Assembly: GCA_036435485.1 (NCBI GenBank)
Contig: CM071594.1
Coordinates: forward strand, 197,930,216-197,994,215
DNA length: 64,000 nt
Source: Saposhnikovia divaricata
Taxonomy: Eukaryota; Streptophyta; Magnoliopsida; Apiales; Apiaceae
Reading direction: 5' to 3'
Shown: positions 21,411-32,864 of the stretch, in pieces
Numbering within the stretch: the first letter of the stretch is position 1
Layout: the number at the start of each line of letters is the position of its first letter
Made by a program: the position numbers and the translations under genes
The notes under the pieces: model-generated
Databases searched by the model: none
What the model was told of the DNA's origin: nothing
The model's input: only the letters and a program-made list of their open reading frames with translations

Positions 21411-24400
21411 ATGGCAAATACCCAACTCACAATTCCTACCCACACCCATTTCATAGCAATAACCAACGATGTTGAAGCACCCAATACAAACTTTAAGTGC
21501 TTCGTTCGATGGATGGCTGAATCATACATCAAGGATGCACTCTCAGCCAACCCAACCCTGTATCTAGACTTACTAGAACTGTTTTGGAGAACTGCTACTG
21601 TGGAGGTTGTGGCCCTAGAGAATGCAATAACTTGATAAGTAATCTATTGCAAGATTCAGGACAAGGAAATCACCATCACTACTGAAGACATGAATCAAGC
21701 ACTGAGGTTACAACAAGGAGTGCATGACAGTCAAGCAACTGATCAGGAATTGGAAGACTTCTTTGATTTTATCAACTACTCAGATAGAATCAAGCTTGGA
21801 AATTTGAATAGGAAGTACTTGAGGAAAGAATGGAGCTATGTCTTTGCCACTCTTCTTCAAGTCTTCACAGCAAGGAAGTCCAGCTTTGATCAAATCAGCA
21901 CACCTGTTCAACAAATAGGATATGCTCTAGCATATGGGAGAAAGATTGATGTTGGTTTAATCATAATGCAAGAATTGTATGGGAGACTTGGTAAGAACTC
22001 AGCCAAGAGAGGTAATAAAATTTTCTTCCCTCGCTTTATTCAATCTGTACTTAATTTCATGATGCTAAATTGATTGAATTGCCTGGGTTAGACAAAAATA
22101 GAATAGGCTATCCAAAATCCATGACCAAACTCATTTTTGGTAGCTTGGAGACTAGGAATGATGTGGATGTAAGGCTCAAAATAACTCCCCTTATGGAGAG
22201 TTTATTTAGGACTTACCCCCACAACATGCCAATATGTGCCTCAAAATCTGAGTTAGCTAGGCCCAAGAAAGTAGAGCAAAATGCTAACCCAGGGCCTGCT
22301 AACCAACCCTCTCAGCCAAACACTTTACCAAACACAGAGCCAACTGCATCATCCTCTCAAAAGGGTGATGTTAGTAAAAAGAAGAGAAAACAGGTTGCTT
22401 CTGAACCTCTAAAAATCTTAACTGAAGCAGCCTTGGCTGTTGAATTAGGCTTAGCAAGTGAGGAAACTGAGTCACCTATCATTAGCCTAAAGAAGAAGAA
22501 GAAATCTAAAACCACCTCTTCAGTCACCCAAATGGCTGAAGTTGTAAAATCAGGGGCACACAGCTCACTAGATGTATCCTCTCAACAGGGTGCATCTATA
22601 GAATAAAGCATCCTCCCCAATGCACATATTTGTACAGAGTCAGCACATGGGAGCGATAAGGTTGGCACAACACTGAGTGGAGAGCACATCACAATTGAAA
22701 CTCCCTCTATGTCTCAGGGGGAGTTGCCAAAATCTAATCTACAACACACTTCTCTTCCAGAATCTACCACTCATATTTCTTTGGAGCCTGCAACTCAAGC
22801 AATTGAGGAGCAAGGCATTGATCATCAAGAATTCTTTTCTCTTGATGAGCCAATGGATTCAAGTGACTTGGTGCATGACACCTTGCTCACCACCCAGGTA
22901 CCACATTTAGATGGTCAGGGAATGCATGCTGGGGCATCTCCTAATGACACCATCACAAACATAGAGGATTCACTAGTTTTAACTAGAGACTCTGTGCCTG
23001 TGTCAACTACTGTTGTAACTCATCCCACTCTTGTGGAGACAACAGTAGCAAAGTCTTTCCATCCGGTTACAGAAGTTGCATCTGTAACTGAGGAGTCTAG
23101 CTTGCCCAGCTCTAGCTCTCACTTTCTGTCCCAATGGCTGAAGCCTGTGCAACATGACAGTGCTTCAGGATCAGGGTCTGTTCCACCACAAATGTCCATT
23201 GAAGCTCTCCAAAGCTATGTTGTGGAATAGATTCCTGAGTTTGTAAAAATAACCCAGAACCTTGTCACCTCCAACATCTCAAATCCAGATTATGAAGCCA
23301 TCCTACTATGCCATAGGGATGATGTAGAGATGCAGAAGGCCAAGATTATTGATGATGCTGAGAGAGATGGCAATGTAGATGCCTGGATGCAAGGAAAGTA
23401 TGATGTAACTCTCAGTGAAGCACTTCAATATCTTAGAGAGGAATACATCACTTCACTGGGTTCAAATGCAAAATCCCTGTCCCCTAGTGAAGTGTATGAA
23501 GCTGTCAATGATTCCTACAAGGGTTTCCTCAAGGCTGCACACTACCTTGGCAAAGGAGTCAAAACTGAAGTCAACAAGGTGAGTGACAAGATAGCCACTT
23601 CAGTAGAAGAAGTAAAGAGGGCCTTTGATGCCAAATTTCCAAAACTAGACAGTGTGGTCAAAGATCTCAAACACTACAGCACCACCTGCACCAAGATGGA
23701 TAATGGTCTAGCTCTACTTAAAGATACAGTCACAGGTCTAGGAAGCAAATTTCAAATTCTATCTGACCAGACTACAGAGGCCAATGCTATGTTGAGGACC
23801 ATGTTTAAAAACCAATATGGAGACAAGCTAGTCACTGAAGTCCCTATGAATGAACTATCAAAGTATGAGTTCAAGAGACTACAAGATCAATCCCTAAATG
23901 GTTTCAAGGCCAAAGAGCTATTCACCAAGGTTGATACTCTTGAAAGGGAGGTGGTGTCTCTCAAAGAATCCAATGCCCATCTGGCAGGCAAGGTTACAAA
24001 TCTAACTGAGCAATTGAACACTCAAGCCACTACCACAGTTGATGTTCTTCTGCATCAACAATCTATGCTGTCTGCCATGATGAAGCACATGGGTATCCCT
24101 CTATCTAAAGACTCTTCAACTCCAAAGGCCCCTACTACAGCCTCTGTGCCTGACAACAAGCCTAAGATGGAGAAGAGGATAACAAGGAACAAATCTAAGG
24201 GGGAGCCTCAGACTAAGGGGGAGAAATCTAAATCTCAATCTAAAGGCATCAAGATTAATGAGGTGGTCATCAACAAATTTCAAATCCTACATCTCATGTC
24301 TCAGGCAAGGGCAAACTCAAGGTTGATGAACCTCCATCTTCTCTGCCAGTGGTCACTCTACCACCTGTGCACATCATTACACCTAGTGGCCAAAAGCAAA

Positions 24401-26194
24401 CTGTCACTACTATAGTAGTGGCAGGTTCCATGCAAAGCAATCCAGTCCAAGTACCCAGACTTGAAGATGAGCCAGTGGAAGCTAAGGTGATTACAGAGGC
24501 CAAGATGATAGAAGTAGGAAATTCAGAGATTTATCATGATGATGCATTCTTGAAGTTTCTGCAAACCTCAAAAGTAAGGGTTGGAGGGGATACCTTATTT
24601 TACAGAAGAAGCCTCACAGATCAAATCAAATATCTAACAGTTATTCCAAGAAAGCTAAATCAAATCTATCTCAAGGAAATCATGATGGTGACCAATGGCA
24701 AGATATGGCATCTATCATTTGAAACCTTGAAAACCTTAAAATACTCTGAGATTGATGCTATCTTGGAACTAATTGAGCAGAAAGGGGAGAACAACCAAAG
24801 ACTGTACACTGAACTAAAAGATGGTCAACTAACTAGATTGCCTGAAGTATGCACCAAACCAAGAACCATCTTTTATCAGTCTGGTACCAGAATTCAAGAT
24901 GTTAAACAGCTGGTTATCCCCCATGATCTTAACCCTAAAAACCACAGACTCATCATTGCTATTATTGACCAGCTACAAAAGAAAGATGGAAACAGAAGTG
25001 CTGAAGAGTTGGAAGCACTTCACATCTTAAGAACATTCATAGCTACTGGTTCAATTCTGGAAATAGCTAAACCTAGGAGGAATAAGGATGATGACAAGAG
25101 TGATGGAAGTAGAAGTCATCACAGGAGTGATAAGGGGGATGAGGATAAGAAGAAGAAGAAAGATAGTAAGGAGAAGAAGAATGTTGATGACCAAGGTAAA
25201 GTCTCTGAGAGGAAGAGTGGAAGACAGCAAGCATTAGGCATTGCTAACAGTAACCTCACCACATCACAAGACTCTAAGTCTAGGGTGAATACTGTTTGTA
25301 GTGACCTACCAAAATCTACATCTATGGCTTCTGCAACTGTCTTGCCACCTCAAAAAGAGAAGAAGATTCAAGTCAAGAAACCATCTGTATATTTCAAAAA
25401 GCAAAATGCTAATGGAATACTACAATGGTCCACAAACAAAGGTCACATGCTACTGCCATGCAAGCATGTTAAAAGGATCAAATTCAAACAAGCTGCAAGG
25501 GAACCAAAGCTATCCAAATCAAGGACTCTGACAATCTATCCAGGCTTAAAACTCCAACCACTAGATGAAGATTTTGATGAAGACCAACTGCAATTCTTAC
25601 AAGCTCAAAGAATCTATCATGTTGCCATTGTTGATAACTGCCTTGAGATCAAATATACTGATGGAAGGGAGGAGAAATTCAAACAAGGAGGATGTCAACA
25701 CTGGGGCAAGCTACATGACATAGAAAGAATCATTGCATTGTTGAGCTCAGAAGATAAAGTGGAAAGAGTATGGAAGCTGGAGCTAATTGATTTTGTGAAG
25801 ATGAAGAGAGATCGTGAGGAGAGAATCAGAAAAGAGTGTCTTGAGAAATGGCTAGCAAGGGAGAAAGAAATTGAGAGACTGGAGATTAAAGCAGAAAAGC
25901 TAAGGGCAAAGGGATTGTGTAGAGTTCAGTTTAACCCCTATGTGGTGAAGTATAGGAGGAGAAATGGGGATCAAATCCACATCAGAATGAATCTACTCAA
26001 CCACTATCCTGCAAACATTCTGAAACCAGTACTTGAAGATTTCAGACTCAATTTTGCTTGAAGAATTGGATGCTATGGCAGAAATAATAAAAGCTATGGA
26101 TGAGAATACAAGGAAGGAGAAAGAAAGAAGACAGAAAGCATATGATGATTTGCAAGCCAAAGCTATGGAAAGGGAAACAAATGACAATGGCTAG
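21411..26194 (+). pseudogene. Extra (third) ORF of element A, about 1,590 codons, disrupted
   Basis: Starts ATG 21411, after pol. N-terminal domain: ALSANPTL...LFW (about 21540-21588), LRKEW (about 21820), IGY 32 residues on (about 21918), FPRFIQ (about 22028), the same ordered motifs as in families B and C/E. Then a Lys/Ser/Thr-rich disordered stretch, a coiled-coil region (23330-24080, heptads of LKDTVTGLGSKFQ type), a second globular part (24540-25070), a highly basic segment (KKKKKDSKEKK about 25150, nuclear-localisation-like), and a C-terminal part with helical REERIRKE/EKEIERLE (about 25810-25900). Breaks: TGA 21633, shift near 22055, TAA 22604, TAG 23228, shift near 24300, shift near 26050. 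No signal peptide or membrane segment seen. Function unknown; envelope-like only by position. Confidence 0.75.
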
Positions 26195-26344
26195 TACTTC
26201 ATCATAGGCTGTAAGATTACTCACCCTGTAGTCCTATCCACATTGCTAATCAAAATTCATACATGTACTGTCAAGTTTTATCTTTATGTATGTTAGGCTT
26301 GTTATCAGACATGAAATTGTGACTAAGGGTCTTACTCACAATTT

Positions 26345-26353
26345 GGGGGAGAT
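26345..26353 (+). other. Polypurine tract of element A
   Basis: GGGGGAGAT directly before the 3' LTR; same form as in families B and E. Confidence 0.88.
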
Positions 26354-27638
26354 TGTTAGTCATAGAGGCATGCCTGAATACATCTAATAACAAGCCTAAG
26401 TATGCGTAATGCTATGCATTACGTACATGACCTCTTAACTGAGGGAACCTTTAGTTGTAGAGTTTCTATTTGTTCTATACTTATAATAGGCATCAAATTC
26501 TAGTTGTGTTACTGTACTTATAAAGTCAAGAATAATGCTTGAAAGAAGTTCCAAGGTTCATGCCTCAAGCAAGAAGATAAAGACTGCCAAATAATCACAG
26601 TTGGGATTTGAAGAAATGAAGAATTTGCCTAAGTACCAATTCGAGAAGTACATTTGTCTATTCGAGAAGTCTAGCATTCGAGAAGTCAGAGATTCGATAT
26701 CTCAGAAGACACTATTCGATATCTCTGAATACACTGTTCGATATCTCATTCGATATCTCAGGGATTCGATATGTCAAAATGCTCTATTCGATATCTCAAG
26801 GACTAAAGAAGCTATTCGACATCTCAGGGATTCGATATGTCAAAATGCTCTATTCGATATCTCAAGGACTAAAGAAGCTATTCGACATCTCAGGGATTCG
26901 ATATGTCAAAATGCTCTATTCGATATCTTAAGGAGTCCCAGAGAAAAGAGCTATTCGAGAAGTGATTCGATATGTCAATATAACACTATTCGAGAACTCA
27001 GAGTTATCGATTAAGTCAATTCGAGTTCTCGAATCAATCACTTAGCCATTTCTCGAATACATTCTTGGAGACAAAATACTGAAGAATTGTACAAGTCAGA
27101 AACCTGCAACAAGCCAAGTCGCTTTATTTGACTATGTACTATAAAGCACATTGGAAAGCCTACAAAGAAACTTGGAGATATAAGACAAAGGGACAAGGAG
27201 CTAAAGAAGTGGATCTGAACAGGCTTTGCAAAGTCAAATCTGTAGCCGTTTGGACTCTTACTCAAATGAGATAGACATACTGGAAAGTAGTTTGTTTTAC
27301 CTACCTTATTTGTAGTAAGTAGGTGTATCCATGTCTATAAGGATACAGCCTCACTTCCTTAGCAAAAAAAGTTTTTAAAGATACATCACAAGAAATATCT
27401 CTCAAAGAAAAACGAAGCTGAGAATACTATCATTTGTATTCAAAGATTGTAGCGAAATCTTTATCTAATAAAATATTAGATTAAAGTAATATTGTGTTTT
27501 GTTTGTCTTTGTTATCTGTACTTGCGTATCTCACACACACTCAACACATATCTTGTTGCAAAGATTCAAGAACAAAGAAAAGTTCAAGAATCCATTCACC
27601 CCCCCTCTGTATTCTTTTACTGTATTCAATACTCAACA
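26354..27638 (+). repeat. 3' LTR of element A (1,285 bp)
   Basis: Aligns end to end with 13545-14830, with about 22 single-base or one-base-indel differences by eye. Carries the same 66-bp array, TATA-like box and poly(A)-like signal. Followed by TAGGA, the right target site. Confidence 0.92.
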
Positions 27639-28446
27639 TAGGACTAATCATGAGACCATTTCAGTGTTCTTTTATTGGCCAAATTATATGTATTTTATAT
27701 ATCTAAAGAAGAAATTTATTAAGTGTACACATAAGTGTTTTTTAGATTCCTTAAAAATTTTCAATGGATATTTTATTGATTATAGCATGGTGAGGTTGTT
27801 TTAGTTTACTGATTTGAAGTGATGGCTTAGTTGTGCCCACTTGTTGGGATTTCATGGAGGGATAAATATATTCAATTGGATGAATTTTGGCAGATGTTCT
27901 TTTCAGGGAGCTTGTTGGTTTTGAAATATCAAATATATTTTGGTAGTTTATTTTGTTGCTCGTCTGGGTATGATTTATGATTTGTTATATTTATATGAGA
28001 TTTGCTAGGTTATTTTTCGTTTGATTTCTTAGTTGCAGGTGACCTTTCTCGGAATCAAATTTTTTCTTACTAATGGTCCGAGATTGAGCAGATGGTCAAA
28101 AAATGCTTTTACATCATTGACATTTTTCGTTGGTGTTGAGTAATTAGCATTTCCGTTTTTAGTCTGCTAGTTTGTGAGAACGTACTCCTATTTTTATGAT
28201 TGTGGTGTGTGATTCATAAGTTGCTCTGAAAAATATATGAAAGATTGTTTTTTTTGAAAATATTGCTATAATATCAGAACATTCTACATGATCTAAGATC
28301 AGGTATCTGGTGGTGATAACGCTCAATCCGCCATTAGTCTTCCTTCTCTTCTGATCTTGATCGGACGGTCGGGATGTGGTGATGCTGTCGGAGTGGGTTT
28401 CTGCAAAACAATGCCGACGGGGGAGGAGGCCTTGTGGCACCTTCTG
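27639..28446. other. Spacer between elements A and C, no clear gene
   Basis: Mostly T-rich without conserved ORF. The last 150 bases are GC-richer. On the minus strand they continue the block at 50332 onwards, because C inserted between them (TTCTG on both sides). They may be the leader or first exon of the minus-strand unit whose promoter-like part is at 50446-50665. Confidence 0.4.
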
Positions 28447-29593
28447 TGTAAAGCATAATGTAATGTAATATGTAATAGAGGACATATATAACTCAACTAG
28501 GATAAAAGATAAATAATATTAACTCTATACAGGGATCGTGAAATTTGAAGAAAAGGCATCAACAAGGATCAAGTTGCTGAAAGAAGTTCATTAACATGAT
28601 CAAGCCTGAGTGACAAAATAAGATGTACAGATGATTCAGTTGAAGGGCCAAAAGATTCTAGAGATAAAGTTTTTATGGTTGCACAATTCATAGTAGTGTT
28701 CTTAAAGACATGATACGAAGACCATGAGTGAATGTTAGTCGTCTGTGAACCAGACCAGTTGCACTAGGCGTCAACACTTCACAAAGGAATCGAAGTATCT
28801 AACTCAGAAAAACTGTTAAGAGGTATGATTGAGTTTAGAGCAGTATTGATATCCTCTATTTTGGAAGCTGCATATTTAAGGATGTCAAATTAAGAGGAAA
28901 ATGAATAGTATCCAAAATCACTATTATATGAATAGTAACCGAAATCACTATTCACATAAATAGTAACCAAAATCATTATTCAAATGAATAGTACTATTCA
29001 TATGAATAGTAACCGAAATTACTATTCATGAATAGTACCCAAAAGTACTATTCAATCAGGTGGGGCCCACACAAATATAAAATTCAAAGTTTTGTCAGAA
29101 AGCTTTTTATTGAATTTTGTAGTCAAAAGAAGGTTGGCAGGACAGCAGAAAAAAAAACACAAACGTCATCATTTACGTATTTTGGCCGAATAGTAACATT
29201 CTAAAATCTATAAATAGGCCTGTTGTATTTCATTTCAAAACACACCTCAACACCCAACTCTCTCTTTAATCTCTTATATCTTCTCTGTGTAAGCTGCTAG
29301 ACAGTCCATCTAGTAGGAAAGCCGGCTTAGCCCGCTTTCAGGAAGTGTCGGGTAGAAGGTCCTCGTGCCTAAGCTATCCTTTGTAGTGTTCTGGTTTTGA
29401 AGCTAATCCATTGGATTAGAAGTTGTAACACCCCTTCGGGTTTATTATCAATAAAGATATATTCCTGAAATTGTGTTTCGTTATTTTTGATTTCAAGATC
29501 CGAAAAAATTTTATCCGCAAAAATCTTGAAAATCGAAATATTTTGGTAGTATCGTATTCAACCCCCCCTTCTACGATACTTCGGGACCTAACA
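28447..29593 (+). repeat. 5' LTR of element C (1,147 bp)
   Basis: Starts TGTAAAGCATAATG and ends GGGACCTAACA. TATA box CTATAAATAGG at about 29208-29218; AATAAAGAT, a poly(A)-signal-like site, at about 29450. The U3 part has a run of CACTATTCA/GAATAGT repeats (next entry). Confidence 0.92.
28902..29062 (+). repeat. Palindromic short tandem array in the U3 of C
   Basis: Six to eight degenerate units of about 22-24 bases, each built around CACTATTCA..GAATAGTAACC, itself near-palindromic (ACTATTCATATGAATAGT). It lies about 150 bases before the TATA box, an enhancer-like position. The 3' LTR has the same array with altered unit order (about 49633-49785); E has a strongly diverged version (57226-57447). 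Confidence 0.75.
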
Positions 29594-29595
29594 AT

Positions 29596-29608
29596 TGGTA
29601 TCAAGAGC
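29596..29608 (+). other. Primer-binding site of element C
   Basis: TGGTATCAAGAGC three bases after the LTR, a tRNA-Met-type site with one extra A compared with element A. Confidence 0.85.
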
Positions 29609-29645
29609 AAGCTTCTAACATATAAGAAGTCTAAAGATCAAAACC

Positions 29646-30159
29646 ATGGGAAGAAAGGATACAGGTGTGAAGATTCCAATGCTTGACAAAGATAATTACT
29701 TTCACTGGAAAGTAAAGATGCACCTTCATCTCTCAGCCATTGATGAAGGCTATGTAGATTGCATAGAGAAAGGACCTCATGTTCCAATGAAGGCCAACTT
29801 TGGGATTGGTCAAGATGCTGCCACTGTAGCTGCTGGAAGGCCTATTCCAAAGAATCAAGCTGAGTACACAGATGAAGACTTGGAGGAGATTCACAAAGAT
29901 AAGAAGGCTATGAACATCCTATTCAATGGCATCGACCAAGATATGTTTGATTGTGTTATAAACTGCACTACTGCCAAGTAAGTGTGGGACACTATTCAAA
30001 CAATCTGTGAAGGAACTGAGCAAGTCAGAGAAAATAAAATGCAGCTCCTAATACAACAATATGAGCATTTTCACTACTCCTCCGGTGAAAATCTAACAGA
30101 CATATTTAGTACATTTCAAAAGTTACTGAATGGTATAAAGTTATATGGGAGAAAATATG
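29646..30159 (+). pseudogene. gag: gag N-terminal fragment of element C, cut off by element D
   Basis: ATG 29646. Reads the copia capsid start (KIPMLDKDNYFHWK) and the CEGTEQVRENK segment seen also in A's gag. TAA at 29979 breaks it. The frame enters element D at 30160; the rest of gag, the zinc knuckle, protease and the integrase core are gone, since pol resumes only at 33166. Confidence 0.85.
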
Positions 30160-31800
30160 TGATAAGTGGATGTTATATCCACTAGGAATGCTTCGTATCG
30201 GCTTGAATTGATGACTTGAACTCAAGTATGTGGTGTTTTTGATGTGTTTTTAGTGAATTTGTGCAGGAACAAGAGTCGGATGTGGGATGATGTTTTCCAT
30301 GCTTAAATGGTGGGTTTTGAGCTTAAAGAATAACAGTACATCAAATTGCGAGAGAGCCGGAAGAAACGGAATGAAAATCGGAGTTAAAACGAAGAAAATC
30401 AGTAAAATCAGCGAAATGAACAGTAATGGACGCGCATGAACAGTAATGGACGTGCATGAACAGTAGTAGTCAGTGGGTGAAAAATCAGCCAGAATTTCTG
30501 ATTTTGTTTTGACCATATCTTGAGTTCTACAAGTCCGTTTTGGACGATCTTATTGTCCACGCGAAGATAACGAGATTCTCTATCATTCTAAAGTGGTTCA
30601 TATGTCCAAATACAACTGGAACGGCCCAGAAATACTGAAGAAAATTCAGTTACGAATTTTCCTTCAAAACCGAATCAGTTTAGGAAACGTATTATGTGCC
30701 GAACTGCAGAAATTCAACTTTGAAAAGGAAATTGCCACAATTCCTACTTCTAATAAGTATGGTAATTACCCTGGGCGGCTAGAACATTCCAGAATCAGAT
30801 CTACACATGGAATTTGCAATTCTATTCTCATTCAAGAACGGAAATTGCCATACTCCTATTCCAACTCTAAAACGGCAATTGCTTGATGGAGAGGCAAATT
30901 GAGGCTATAAATACACATCTTGGGGGACAGAAAAAAGGGACCATTACATATCAATTACTTAGTTTTATTTGTATCTTTTCATACTTTGTTTTTATCATGG
31001 TTTCATCAGATCCCATGATGACGAGAGGTTCAATTATGAACTTATCGTTGTCATGGGATTCTAACGGATTTATCTATGTAGCTTAGTAGTTTGATTGCTT
31101 TAAAGATTTGCGTGTAGAGAATTCTTGATATCCTCGTATGGTTGTGATTCATGTGTTTAGATGCGTCATGAACATCTAATTTGTTAATCTCTTGTGAAGC
31201 GAGAGTGGATCTTGAGATTTAGAACTTGCCATGCTAGCATAGGATAGGTTGATGTTTTAACATCATGATTTGTGGCGTAAATAGAGATATTATGCTGCCC
31301 TATGTGATCTTAATAGACAACTTGTTCTTGAACCGTTATGTTTTCAAATCTTATAGAGATATAGGGTCTAAACATAATTGGTGTCTTTTCATCTTCTATC
31401 TCTTTTGTTGATGTATGATTAGTTTGGTGTTTGTATACCGAGAGGTAGCTTATACTTGTTCCGTGTTGTCTGATCAGATATCATAACCATCACATGCATT
31501 GATTAAAGGCATCAACTCTAAGCGAAGTAGTTAATGAAGTTAGGATCCCATGTTTTCTCTTGCAGACGTAATTAGAATTCAATTCTTGTTAGTTTGTTAA
31601 TTCTTAGTTTTATTAATTTGTTTCTTAGTTAGTTATAGTAATTAAAATCTTGTTATTTGTCTTAGCAGTGCATAATAACCATACATTGTTGCATAGGTAC
31701 AAAACTGGATTAAAACCATAACCAGATCTCTGTGGGAACGAATTCAACTTTATTTTATATTACTTGTGACCATGTACGCTTGCGTGATTTAGTGCAAACA
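30160..31800 (+). repeat. 5' LTR of element D (about 1.64 kb)
   Basis: Starts TGATAAGTGGATG just after the broken copia gag and ends AGTGCAAACA before the primer site. The left end is a small inverted repeat (AGTGGAT..ATATCCACT). Its partner LTR is not in the window, so ends rest on the gag break, TG..CA and the primer site. The start could also be two bases earlier (TGTGATAAG). Confidence 0.65.
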
Positions 31801-31806
31801 AGTTTT

Positions 31807-31825
31807 TGGCGCCGCTGCCGGGGAT
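31807..31825 (+). other. Primer-binding site of element D
   Basis: TGGCGCCGCTGCCGGGGAT, the standard primer site of plant Athila/Tat-type gypsy elements, six bases after the LTR end. Confidence 0.85.
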
Positions 31826-31946
31826 CATCGGTGTTTTATTTTTGGTTTATGTGCTTGTCAATAGTGGTCGTTAGAGTTCACTGACTCAGATTTTTCTTAC
31901 CTATCTTGTTTAGTTCGGTGTGTTTCAGGTACTTGAGTGTTTGAAG

Positions 31947-32864
31947 ATGGAATGCGAGGAGTTGCCATGGTGGGCATATTCGAGGACATCCATGACTTAT
32001 CAATGTGAGCGGTGTTTGGGCGTTCATGATCCCTCACAATATTGTTACTACGAAGGAGTTGATCCTTATGTCACTTATGAGGAACAACCATATTTTCAAT
32101 ACCATCCTCAACAGTACCAGCAAGATGTTCCAGATATGTCATATTTCTTTGGAAGTGAAGAGTTTCAACATCAACAACCTACTCCTATTTTTCAGTCAGA
32201 TGAGGTTGATGTTATGGAGGAGATTAGGATGCTTGCAAAGAGTTATGAGGAGTCTACCAAATCTATGGGGACACTACTTGCTCAAATTTTGAGTGCCTTG
32301 GAACAAGAGAAACAACAATGCATATTAGAGGCAATTCCAGAAAATAACGGTGACTTGGAGCAAGGTACTGCATGCTTAATCGAAGAAGACAAATTCCAAG
32401 GTAAGGTGAGCATTTGCAAGCCATGTGAGGAATTTGATCATGTTAGGATGGTGGATGATTTGGAAAGGGCACTATTTGGGACAGACACTGATGAGCTGCA
32501 CAAATTTCAAAAATTGGTATGTGCGTACCAAGAGGCTGAAGAACATGGGAAAGATGCAGGTCTTCTACTTGTCTCAGAGTTTAAAGATGGAGGTAGCGCA
32601 TTAGAGCCAATGGAGGAAGTTCTCTTTGAGGAACCAAAGGCTTCAGCAATTTACATTTACCCTCCTCCATTATATTCAAGCGAAGCTCGCGAATGTGTGT
32701 TGTTCTACAAATTGACAGATTTTGGGTCAACAGATGAAGGCATTGGAATAGGATATAGTTGTTATACGAATAGGCCAAGCGAGGAGAAGGGGCAGAAGGT
32801 GTGCCGCCGTGATGACGATGAAGTCTCACGAAGAGAGGACCAGGCAAACTATTATCATCCTTAA
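31947..32864 (+). CDS. Gag-like ORF of element D, 305 aa, intact
   Basis: ATG 31947 to TAA 32864, uninterrupted. Contains a Cys/His cluster CERCLGVHDPSQYC (Cys-X2-Cys-X3-His-X5-Cys) at residues about 18-31, like the knuckle of Athila-type gags, followed by a Tyr/Gln-rich region and an acidic helical part. No protease or polymerase. It may be a reduced gag of a non-autonomous element. Alternative: a domesticated-like element ORF. It is one of few unbroken element ORFs here. Confidence 0.55.
   Translation: MECEELPWWAYSRTSMTYQCERCLGVHDPSQYCYYEGVDPYVTYEEQPYFQYHPQQYQQDVPDMSYFFGSEEFQHQQPTPIFQSDEVDVMEEIRMLAKSYEESTKSMGTLLAQILSALEQEKQQCILEAIPENNGDLEQGTACLIEEDKFQGKVSICKPCEEFDHVRMVDDLERALFGTDTDELHKFQKLVCAYQEAEEHGKDAGLLLVSEFKDGGSALEPMEEVLFEEPKASAIYIYPPPLYSSEARECVLFYKLTDFGSTDEGIGIGYSCYTNRPSEEKGQKVCRRDDDEVSRREDQANYYHP

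Larger units (their letters stand above)
13545..27638 (+). mobile_element. Copia LTR retrotransposon A, full structure, 14.1 kb
   Basis: LTR 13545-14830, tRNA-Met-type primer site, gag, pol in PR-IN-RT-RNaseH order (Ty1/copia), spacer, a 4.8-kb extra ORF, polypurine tract, LTR 26354-27638. Flanks are AAGGA (13540-13544) and TAGGA (27639-27643), a 5-bp target duplication with one mismatch. The two LTRs differ at about 22 positions of 1,285 by eye, so the insertion is fairly young, yet gag-pol and the extra ORF contain many stops and shifts. PBS, tract and third ORF resemble Sirevirus-like copia elements (inference). Confidence 0.92.

Noticed and set aside
21411..26194. True viral envelope protein in element A
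   Set aside because: No signal peptide, transmembrane segment or glycoprotein-like Cys pattern is visible; only the position is envelope-like.
27494..27804. ORFs at the 3' LTR end of A
   Set aside because: They translate LTR sequence and flank; the same ORF appears in the 5' LTR at 14686.
28159..28485. 108-residue minus-strand ORF across the left edge of C
   Set aside because: It starts inside the C LTR and crosses the insertion point, so it cannot predate the insertion; no domain seen.
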